The notes under the pieces were generated by a model. It saw nothing but the letters and a program-made list of their open reading frames with translations, did not search any database and was not told the DNA's origin. A stretch of 64,000 bases of DNA. It comes from Oscheius onirici. Its lineage: Eukaryota > Nematoda > Chromadorea > Rhabditida > Rhabditidae. The translations under genes and the position numbers were made by a program. The stretch lies in NCBI GenBank assembly GCA_932521025.1, contig OW051469.1:3050398-3114397 (forward strand), given 5' to 3'. Shown one piece after another: positions 34,645-46,600 of the stretch; the first letter of the stretch is position 1, and each line of letters begins with the position of its first letter.

Positions 34645-37600
34645 TTAAGCCAATTCAAAGCCGGCTCCGGCATGAATCGCATAGCTAATTTTGGCCTTCA
34701 GGGTGGCGGGAGAGTCGTAGACGGGCAGCTTGAGCAGATTCATACAGGTAGCTGAAGTGGGCAGGAGCTCGTTATTGTAGTGAAGTTGAACGGCAATGTG
34801 AGGCGAGAGGCTTTGGAATCCGGCGATTGGAGGTCGGGGGCAACCAGTGATGAATCTGAAGTTTTATGTATTGAAATTGGACCGAATTAGATGGAACTAA
34901 AGGATAAGAGGCTAAAACTACAGTAACCTGACCCTAATTTGGCGAGTCTAGCTACGGTAACTCTTATCCTAAAATTGGAACTGTTTATTCGGCTATGGAT
35001 GCATTTCGCACGACCGGATCACATCCGAAGAGTCGAGGAGTTGAGTGATGATTGTCTTGGAGTGAAAAGTGGAACTAATCAGAGAGAATTTCAGAATAGG
35101 AAACGAAACGACAGTAACCCGGCCGAATAAGACAGAATTTTAGAATAAGAACTACAGTATTTCAGTCCAAAAGCTACAGTAATATCACGCTTGATCCTAA
35201 AATTAGACGACGGACAGAATTTTAGGATAAGAGCCGAGAGTTACAGCACTTCGGTCAAAAATAGAACTGCGGTAACGTGCTCAATATTTCAGCACGATAA
35301 ACTGCAAGAACCGAGTACCTGGTTGCTGTAACCCGCTCTTAACCTGAAATTGTACAGTATTTTAGGATAAGAGCCAGGATTACAGTATCTTGGTCAATAT
35401 TTTTGCACAATAGCTACCGCAACCCGCGATTATCCCAAAACGACGACAAAAACTCACTTCAAAAGAGCAGCCTTGTCCTCGTTGGACATTTCCCTGACGA
35501 CGGTCCAGAACCATTTCATGTACTTTTTGCTGTCGGTTCCCTCACACGGATAGGTCACAGTGTTCTTCTTCATGTCCTCCACGTCGATATCGGCGTCGAC
35601 GCCGCTCACAATCACCTGCATTTCGATCGGATCGAACATTCCGAGCCAGACGGGCTCAATCACGTCGCTCACGCCGGCTCGCATCGCGTCGACCATGGGA
35701 GAAATCTGAAAGAGGAAGGATAACAATACTCAAAAAAGGAGTAACTTACCCTCTGTTTGAGATGATAATTAACATAGAGCTGGATGTATTCACGGAGATT
35801 GATCCTGGTCACTGGGGTTTCTTTTCCTCCTCTTTTCAGCTCCACCACTTCAATACGTCCTACCGTATCAATCAGTACGCTGAAATCGAGGCCCAGTTCG
35901 GCCAATGCATCCTCCGAATAACTCAACAGGTCGCGGAGATGTCTAAAAAACGTTTTTGACAAAAAATGGATCAAAAAGCTCACTTGTAGACGTTCGGATC
36001 GTACGATTTCATCTGTTCCAGGTCGATATTTTGGATTCGGAAGCCGAGGAGCTGAACCAGGAAAAAATCGGCAAAGCGGACGTCGAGCATCATTCCTTCG
36101 AAGATGAGCTTGGCCAGCATCCGGCCGAGGAAATGGTAGTGTTGAGAGTAGGAATCGGAGTAGACCGACGAGGCGATTGGATTCGGGTAGAGGAGACCAT
36201 CATGGGTGTAAGTGAAAAGACCGCGTTCCGGGTCCAGGCCGGTTTTTAGCAGCTCCGAGAGGAATTCTCTGGAAAATAGGGGTTTTAAGTAAGAAAAGAC
36301 GTTTCCCAGTGACTAGAAAGACGACATATTGTTATTTTTGATGGGTTCAGTTACAAAAATTTCAAAGCAGTTTTTCGCGATGAAAATAATTCGAACTAAG
36401 TATCTTCCGAGTCAAACGCTAGGGAAATCCGCAGTTGTTCTAAAATTGTCCTAATCAGGAAAGCCAGAAAAATAGAAACGGGAAATGTAAGATAACGTCT
36501 TTTTGGAAGGTTTTTAGCTGTGTATTGGCTGAGTATCCAATATTTGGGTGAAACAATGGGTCTCGAAGCGAATACGAACTGTTACCATATCTCTTTCAAG
36601 ACGAACAAACGATACAGTAACCTCTAAAAAGGTTCAAATTCTCACCTAAAAATGCCTCCTCCGTCGACTCCCTGCTCATCAGCTCCGGCCCAATTGACCA
36701 TCCTGACTCTGATCGGAGCCCTGAGATTCGGAGCTTCTCCAGGACTGAGACTGACAAAGCTGTCGTCGTAGAGGTGCTGACGACGGACTGTGACGCTGAT
36801 ACCGTAACCGCGGGGGCCGAATCGCTCTCCGCCGCCATACTTGAAGCGCTGGTTTTCCATCAGATCTTGGAAGATCTGAATTTCGAGATTTTTATGGGAA
36901 TAACGAGAAAATTACCTTTAAGCGCTTGTCGAAGAGAAGAAGGAACGGAACCGAGCGGATTATGCTAATGTTACGGAGATCCGTCGATGTCGGCTTTTTC
37001 TAAAAAAAAAACAACCTTTAACGTGACTGAAAAGGCGTACTTATCCCTCTACTGTCCCGTTCTCCAATACCTTCTATTCTAACCTAGAAACGGGGCAAAA
37101 ATTGCCACCTTCTGGCCATTTACAAAAATGTGGAAACTTTTCGAATTTAGCGCCAGATCCGGGTTGGCGCGCCTAGATATATGAGGACCGCACGAACCAG
37201 AGATACCGTAACTCTAGTCACTGACCAAAACAGGCTTTCTATCATAAAAAGATTGCGACATTTTTTCTTGCTTCCTTCCATTTTTCTATCCAAAAATAAG
37301 CCTTTTAGTCAAAATGGATCCTCCCAGTGACGAAGATAATGTCGAAGGAATCGTAGAGCGAAAGCCCGACCCAATCGTATTCGAGGATCCGGAACTTTCC
37401 GATGGCACTCTCGTTGCTAAAGAAGGCGAAAAGGAGCAGGAATTCAAGCTTCATAAAATGATTCTCGGCTGCAGATCCGACGTCTTCAAGCGGATGTTCT
37501 TTGGTCATTTCAAGGAGGTTTTTAGCCGTTTTTCTTTCAAAATAAACGGATCTTTGGCCAAGGAGGAACACGTTGAAATCAAAGACGTCTCTATCGACTC

Positions 37601-40600
37601 GTTCAGAAAGCTTCTTGAGGTCTTTTGCATCGGAAAACTCATCAGTTGCACCATTTTCAACTACAAAAGCATAATGATCAGACGTGAACGTGGATCTTTC
37701 AGAGTTCTGGACCTGCTGGTCGTAACCGACCGTTTCAACGTCGAAAACAAGGTTTTGAAGTGCTTCGAGAAGGAAATTACGAAGAATTGGTGCAAATCTC
37801 CAAGCTGCTTGATGTGCATCAATCTGTTCATGTTTTCGCACGAGTACAAGCTGCATTACGACCCATTCGTACGATATTTCGGCCTTTTTTATTTCTTTAT
37901 TTTTTAGCGCAAATTCTACGACGTCACCCTGAACCAGTGGAAATCGATTGTGAAAAAGTTCCTCCGGCTTTACGAATTCAAGAATCTCAAGCTCCTAGAG
38001 AAGGATAAAGATGATCATTTTATCCAAAAATGTTTCCCATGTTGTTGTTTCCTGCCCCTTTCAGTGGCATTAATGAATTTTCAATTCTCCACAGGTGTGC
38101 AAAAATACTTTTTCAATGGTTTGTCGCCATTTTCATTTTACTTTTTTTTCGCGTTTTGATGTCAAAGTTGAGGTAAAAAACAGGCATTGTTTCAGATTTG
38201 ATGGATAATCTCATTAATTTGATAATTTCTGGACGTATGCCTCCATATGTTGAACCCGACGCTATCGAATTTGGAGATCCGACGAATTCTCCGACGTCAC
38301 TCTGACTGCCAAAAAAGGCAGACCTGAACAGGACTTTAAGGTTCACAAAATGATTTTGGCTAACACCTCCGAATTCTTCAAAAAGATGGTTTTCGGTGAT
38401 TCTAAGAAGGTATTTCGTATCGTCTAAAATTACCACTTTTCAGGCTAACAAAAAGTTTCCTGATTGACGATGTTTGTCTTTCGACAGTCAAAAAACTTCT
38501 CGAGATCATTTATGAGGGAAAACCGAAAGAGTTTGACCTTTTCGAATGCCGACGCATATATACGGATGTACGCGATCTATTTTTCGCAGTATATATCTTC
38601 TTTTTAAGCATAACCCGTACACGATAGCATGCTATCGAGTTATACGCCACGATGAAGGCTTGACCCGTTTCGCTGTTTTACGTATGCTTCGCTTACATTC
38701 CCCACTCAAAACACGACATTTAGATTTCTGGCACTACGTTAAAGAAGTTCTGAAAGTTGCTGAACGTCTCGGCCTTACAAAGGCCGTCGTGAAGTGCTTC
38801 CAAGAGGTCATTTCCGACAAAAATTGTGGCTCGCTCTCTTGCGGCTTCTGTCTCAATCTGTTCCTGTTTGCTCGTTGCTACGAGCTGAGTTTCGGCGATG
38901 AAAATGTAAGCTCCTTCTTCCACCGATTTTATGCCCGTTTCTCAGATCGTGTTCTATCGTAATGCCCTTACCCAGTGGAAGGCAGCCATGAATGATTATC
39001 CCGGCACGCAGCCGGAACCAGGCTATCCGAGGAATAGGGAAGATGCGGAAGCTTTCTTCAGTCACTTTATCTAATACTGTTTCCCATCCTGTTATCTGCC
39101 CAATCAGTGGCAATGAATTGTTATCCAAACCTTCTTAATTTCCCCCAAAAAACCCAAGTTCTCCACGTTTTTTAGCCCTTGCCCTTCAAAAAAATTCCAA
39201 AAACGGACCTTGTGTTCGTCATACTGCGTCTCCGCGTCCGAATCACTGTCGCTGTCCTGCGAGGCCATCCGATTGTCCTCCTCTGCCAGATATTCGATGA
39301 AGCTGAACGGCTGATAGCTCCTGGCATCTCCTCCATAAGTTCTGCTCCTGGGTGTGTAGCTGGCTCTACTGATAACAATCTAGATTTTTTTTTCTTAAAA
39401 TGACAAAAAAGACTCTACCTGCCGACCGTGATCAGTCCAAAAGTTGTCCGGAAGGAACTTGACACGATTATTCTTGCGATGGACCGTTTGAAGAGTCTTG
39501 ACGAGCTGCTCGTAGACGGTGCTCCAGACCTCTTCGTCGGCTTTTCGCTGCTCCGTGGGTAGATTGGCCGTCCAGAAATTGTCGGGGAAGGCGAGATCGA
39601 TCAGTCCGAGAGCCAAATCTCTGAAAATTCGTGGTTACAACAAGCAGATGAGAAATTCAAAGTCACAAGTTTTCCCAGCTTAGAAACAGGCTAAAGAATG
39701 CTCGGCTTTAGCTAGATTGAGCCTAAAATGTTCATTTTGGTGGCAAAGTGGCTGTTGTGGAAAAACTCAATTGAAAGCAAAACGTTCTCTTCTTCTTGAC
39801 AGAAGCAATTTAATCTAATTTGCTTATAAACGCAAATTTGATGCGAAGGAATCCATACTTTTAGTTAAACTGATGTAGAAGGTTGTAGATTTCTGGCTCG
39901 TTTCATAAGTTTTTGACTGGCAGAAAACGCAGAGCTATAAACTGCCAATAAAACGGGGATAACTTGGCTTTTTTGGTCCCATAACGGACAGCTAACCTTT
40001 CCAGAAACGCCGATTTTTGGTTCAAAAGTACAACTTTTCGAACAACATGTTCTTCGCTCATCTATACTAAGTTTTGGGACGGTTATGTAGGAAAATAGGA
40101 GGGCTAGTACGACAAGCAGCCTTCTTTTACTCCGATTCACAAAATTTCGATGAATTTTACAAGCCATAAGACAAGAAACTTCGTACCTGATAAGTCTAGT
40201 AGAGCTAACAATCGTGGTGAGAGCATCGACTACACGCCCTCCTTCGGCAAAATCCTCGTCAAAAGTCGAGTCGACAAAAGCACAGACCAGTTTAGAGAGC
40301 AGGACGAGAGACGGGACGAACTCGGCTCGCTGGCCGTCTCCTAGAGAATGTCCTAAACTTTGTTTTTTTAAGCTTAAAACAAAAAAACCTTGACAGAGCT
40401 CTTTGACATAGAGAATTTCCGTCGTCTTTCTGGAAAAGGCACTGATCTGGACGGTTTTCATTCGCGTCACAAAAGAGTAAAGCCGCTCCATGAAGAGGCT
40501 CGTGGAAGACATGACATCGAGCAGATAGGCCGGTCCGATGGAGCCGAAACGGGTAATGGTTTCGAGATCAGCTTCTGTGGAGGCGCAATTGACTGAAAAA

Positions 40601-43600
40601 CGAGTAATTAGCAAAAAAAAGCTTTTTGAAATGCTGAATGAAAAAAAACATACCAGCTTCAGCGAAAAGTTCAGCAAAACGATCGCTGTTGATAAATTGG
40701 CGCAAATGTTCCAGGATCTCGTCGTCGGACTTTTCCAGGGCGTCTTTTTCGTTGATTATCCAGTCGGGGAGACAGGCTGAGAGACATCTCAATGTGGGAA
40801 GGGCTTCTTCGACGGAGAGCTTCTTGGCCGGAGAGAGGAGAACGGCTAGGAGATGACAACGGAGAAGCACGGCATTTCTGCTTGGAACTTCGATTGTGGG
40901 AAGGACGGTGAGCAGGCTGGAAAGGGAGCTGAAAAACAATAATATTTGAGGCATCTTTTTTGTTCAATTTTCGCTACTTGAGCGTGATGTATTTTGAAAT
41001 GAAATTTTGAAGACGGATATCTTTGAATTGCCGCGCAAACTTCACATTTGAGTACCGTAATTGACCGTCTCTAATTTTTTGCCTGTGAAAATCCTAAAAT
41101 CTTTTTTCTTATTTTTTTGCTTGCTTCCAGCGACTTTCTTTCCTCCGTATTCTCCCTTTCCCCACAAAAATGTATCAATTTTCAGACAAATGTCAAACGT
41201 AAAGCCTCAGCCGATCCTTTTCGGTGTTCCGGAGCTTTCTGACGTCACGCTGTATATCACAAATGACAACAGCACACAGCAAGATTGCAAGGTTCACAAA
41301 ATGATTCTCGCTAACGGATCCAGCTCTTTCAAGGCCACCTTTTTCGATAAAATTGAGAAAAAGCACCTCAATTACTTCCACCTCAAAATTAAATTCGTTG
41401 ATGGGTGCAGACGCGGCTTAGAGATTATCTACACCGGAAAAACGAGCGATTCGGTCATTATTGAATGCAGCAAGCAAGGAGACCGCAAAGAAGCTCTTAC
41501 ACGTTGAATTCTCTACTTTTGTTACAAAAACCATGTTCAGAGTTCTGGATCGACGTTCAAGATTTTCAGGGCGCCGCTACTTATTTCAACATTACTAATA
41601 CCGTCAAGAACTACTTCCAGGAAGCTCTCTCAAAAATCAACTGCAGCCAGCCAGATTGCTTCTTCTGCCTCAATCTGTACCTGTGTTTGCTCGCGCCTAC
41701 AATCTGAATTTCACTCACAACAAGGTACTTTTATGTCTTCTTTTAAAACTTTTTTTTCGGACCAAGTTCTCGAAGGACAATTTCACGTTGTGGGAGAAAC
41801 TTGTGAAGGAGCTTCCTGGCACGAAGCCGGCCATCGCCTATCCTGTAAGCATGGCAGACGTTTACGCTATGATGAATCGTATTATTATCTAATGCCGTTT
41901 CCCACGTTGTTGTTTTTTGTCCAATCAGTGGTGATAAATTGTGATCCAAAATTGTTCTTGTGATCGTTTCGGCTTAGTTTTCGCCATTTTTTTCTTACAA
42001 TTAGTAAGAACGAGAACTTGTTGAATTTTCGTAAGTTGTTACGTTAGCGGTTACGTCATTTATTGCACCATTCCCACCAGAATTTCTGACAAACTTGTTG
42101 GCTCTCAGTTTCAAAGAGTTTTCGTTTTGTTGTTTTCTGTCCAATCAGAGGCAAATAAATTGCTATCCCAGCTTTACTTATTAGGCATTTTACCTGTTCC
42201 CGACAACTTTTACCTTGTTTTCATTATTATCGTCTAATTTTTTTTCAGTTAAAATGGATCCTTCGAACGAGGAATTTCCTGACCCCATCGAATTCGGTGA
42301 CCCGGATCTCATTGACATTACTCTCGTCGTCGGAAAGAAAGAATTCAAGGCCAATAAAAAAATCCTGGCCAATATGTTTCTTTTCCGGCGATTCTGATAA
42401 GGTAATTTGGTTTAAGAAAAATTCAAATAAATGAAATTTTATAGGGTAGCGAAGATCGCTTCGAAATTGAAAATGTCACCGAGGACAGTTTGAAAAATAC
42501 TCTGGAGCTTATTTACGCCAGAAAATCTCGAAAATCAATAGAATTCGGCGATCCGGATCTCATTGACGTCACTATTGTCGTTGGGAAGCAAGCATTCAAG
42601 GCCAATAAAATGATTCTGGCCAATAGCTCGAAGGTTTTCAAGGAAATGTTTTTTGGAGATTCTGCTAACGTAATTTTTTTAAATGATTTAGACTAACCAG
42701 GACCGTTTCGAAGTAAAAGATGTCAGTGAAGGCGTATTCGAATGTTTTCTGGATATTATTTACACTGGAAAATCCAGCGATTTCGACGCCCAAATGCCCT
42801 ATCTGGCCAATGAAACTGTCTGTTTCTCATTTATCCATTATAACGATCTTCAGAAAATCTACGAAGACGAGAATCTTCAAAATTTGGGTCACGTTGAAGC
42901 GAGCTATGAGAAAGGATTTATTCTTGCTTCGAACTTCAGTGCTCTTAAGTTACGTGCCAATTACCTCAATAAGAAGAAATTTGAGCAGTTTCTCAGTAAT
43001 CAAATCACCAAAAACGTCTGCAACAAGATCGACTGCCATTGCTGCTTCTTTTTATACTGGGTTGTAAACTATTACGGATCATCCAACGGGGGAATTCAAC
43101 GTATGTCCATTTTTTCCGCTAGCATAGTGCTTTTCAGGATGTCGCTAGGAACAAATACTACCTGGCCTGGAAGGCTGGCGTCCTCAAGAGGCGAACTGAA
43201 CAGCCTTACATCTTCTTCAAGCCAAAGGTCGACGAAATACCTGATCTTCCCGACATGATCAAATCTATGCGAATTTCTTAGTTACTCCATTGTTTTCTGT
43301 TTAGTCAGTGGCAGTAAATTGCTGCCATAATCCTAGTTTTTGGGTTCTCAACTGGTCCCGGCCATTTTACTGAATTTTTACATTTTCGCCTCGATTAAGC
43401 AATTTTTCAGTTAAAATGGCTCTTCCGATTCAATTCGGGGATCCTGATTTCATCGACATTACTCTCGTCGTCGGAAAGCAAGAATTCAAGGCCAATAAGA
43501 TCATTCTGGCCAATAGCTCGGAAGTTTTCAAGGCGATGTTTTTCGGCGATTCTACTAATGTAATCTTGCTCAAAATGATTCAAATTAACGAGATTTTAGG

Positions 43601-46600
43601 CTAGCCAAAAGCGCTTCGAAATCAAAAATGTCTGTGAGGACGTATTGAACAGCATTCTGAAGATTGTTTACTCCGAAAAATCAAGCGATTTCGATGCCCG
43701 CACGCCGAAAATGATTTGCGAAACTATTAGTGCTTCTTCCCATTTAATTTTGATCTTTTGCAGAGATATTATGACCGTGAAAGTCTTAAAATTTCGGGTC
43801 ACCGTAGCGTGATTGTGGATCCATTTTTCCTTGGTGGCTATCTCAACTATCTGAAGACGAGTGTCAATCGCTTCATTAAACAGAAATACAAGCAGTTTCA
43901 CAACAACGAATTCTCCAAAAACATGTGCAACAAAAACGCTTGCATGTATATACTGCGACTGTTTGTACTCGGCTGTTGGAAAAATTACGGCTCCTGAATG
44001 GAAACACGAGGTATGCTTGTTTATGCATTTTCCCTGCCAGCATAGCGTGCTTTAGATTGGCTATGACAATAAATACTATCTCGCTTGAAAGACTGGCGTC
44101 CTCGAGAAGCGAACTGAGCATTCGGACATCTTATTCTAGGCAGAACGTATAGAAAAACTCAGCTCTATCGCCACGGTGTCAATTTCTTAGATTTTCCGCT
44201 GTTTTCTGTCAATTAACAATAAATTGTTATCCTAAACCTAGGTTCAGTGTTTTTTTCGACTGGTCTCGGCCATTTGTACTGAATTTTCACTTTTTGGCCT
44301 TTATTTCAACAATTTTTCGGCAAAAATGACTCCGAACAAGCAATGTCCTGATTCCATCGAATTCGGAGATCCGGATCTCATCGACGTTACTCTCGTTGTC
44401 GGAACGCAAGAATTCAAACCCAACAAGATAATTCTGGCCAATAGCTCGAAGGTTTTCAAGGAAATGTTTTTCGGCGATTTTGCTGAGGTAATCTTTAAGG
44501 ATTTTTGAAGAAAACAACAAAATTTTAGGCTAACCAAGAGCGCTTCGAGATTAAAGATGTTAGCAACGACGGATTGAACAGTATCCTGGAGATCATTTAC
44601 ACTGGAAAATCTAGCGATTTCGATGCCCGCATCCCGAAAATGGCTTATAAAACTGTCAGTTTTTTTTCCTCAGTTAATTTTGATCCTTTTTAGAGATACC
44701 ACAACCTTGAAAGTCTTGAAATTTCGGGTCACCGTAGCAAGACTCTGTCCCCGTTCTTCCTTGGCGGCTATCTCAACTATCTGAAGACGACTGCTGATCG
44801 TTTCATCGAGCATAAATTCAGGCAGTTTTTCAACAAGGAAATCTCCAAAAACGTGTGCAATAACGACAGATGCATGTACTGCTTCTTTTTTTACTCTATT
44901 GTGGAGAGGTGGCAACAGACGAAATCTTTTTACAGTGTAAGACTTATTTTCTGATATATTTCATCTGTTCTAGTCTCCTCACACGAATAGGTACTATCTC
45001 GCATGGAAGGCTGACGTCTTCAAGACGCGAACTGAACAGCCTGATTCTTCAAGCCATTAGCCTGAACGAATTTATTGCCTTACTATCTGTATTTCTGACT
45101 GTAAATTATTATCCCAAGTCTAGTTTTCCGATCTTTTTATCTGGTCCCGACCCCTTTTACCTATTCTCCACTTTTTGGCCTCGATTTCAGCAATTTTTCC
45201 AGTAAAAATGGTTCCTCCAAAAGAGGAAATTCCCGACCCGATTGAATTCGGTGACCCGGATCTCGCCGGCGTTACTCTCGTCGTCGGAAAGCAAGAATTC
45301 AAGACCAACAAAATAATTCTTTTTTCGGCGATTCTGCTGAGGTGATCTTTAAGGATTTTTGAAGAAAAATAATTATATTTTAGGCTAGCCAAGATCGCTT
45401 CGAAATCAAAGATGTCGGCGAGGACGTCTTCGGAATTGTGTTGGAGACTATTTACACCGGAAAATCTAGTGTTTTCGATGCTCACATGCTGAGAATGTGT
45501 TACGAAACTGTCAGTGCTCTTTTTTTCAGTAAATGCTTGACGTTTTAGCGATCATTTTGTCCTCAGGAAAAACGCAGGATTTTGGCTCACAGTTTTATTA
45601 CGTCTCCATATGTCTTTGCTAGTTACATCTACTATTGGAAGACCGCTGTTCAGCCGACTGCTGACCGCTTCATTGAGCAGAAATTCAAGCAGTTTCTCAA
45701 CAAAGAAATCCCCAAAAACTTCTGCAACAAGATATATTGCAAATATTGCTTTTTTTGAATTGGGATCGTAGTCATTCCACCTCAATATCAATTTCTTAGT
45801 TATTCCATTATTGTCTGTCCAATCAGCGGCAATGAATATACTTATGTTCTTCCATCTTTTACCTGTTTTCACCTATTTTAGCTCATCTCCTACGTTTTCA
45901 AGCCTACTTTTCCAAAAACCTTTAAAAACGACTCACTCTTCCTTCATTTGTCTGGCGACAAAGGGCAGACAGGCAGCGAACATCAGATGAGCATCTTCGT
46001 GATTCAGCAGCACCGTAATCATCTTTTTCAAGTGCTTTTGGAAAAGTCTGCAAAATATGTCATTTTTGGGTCAGATGAAAAAAAAACTCACTCTGCGTCC
46101 TGTTTGACGACGGGCTGGACGAGGTCCTGATGAAGAGCATCTACCCGGGGCGGTAGACTGTTTTGCACGCCTCGGAGGCCATTTTCGGGAAGAGAGCCTT
46201 GAATGAGACGGATGGCTCCTTCATACCAGCCGCGTTCGCTCAGATGCGAGAGATCTGTCTTGCTGCAGAACCATTCCATGAAGCGGAGAGAACTGAATAA
46301 GGGCGGAGTTATCCACGTTCTGGGTTGGTTTCATATGTTTTTGCTTCAAAATCCAAGTTAGAATATTTCCACAGCAAATTTAGACCGTAAAGAAGCATAT
46401 AACGTATGCTGGAGCCAACATTTTGGATACGAGAGGCAAACAAGGCCATGCTGGCTTTTTTTTCTGATTACTAATTCGCAAGATTTCGGGGGTATATTGG
46501 TAGCAGATTTCAACAAATGTACGCAGAAAACTTGGAAACATGTGAAATGTGTCAAAAGCAGGTCATCGCGGCAATTTCGTAAGTTTCACGGTCAAAAATG

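Noticed and set aside
39865-40677. 270-codon minus-strand frame as a separate gene
   Set aside because: It is UBE3C exons 7 and 8 read through their intron; splice sites and phases show the true structure.
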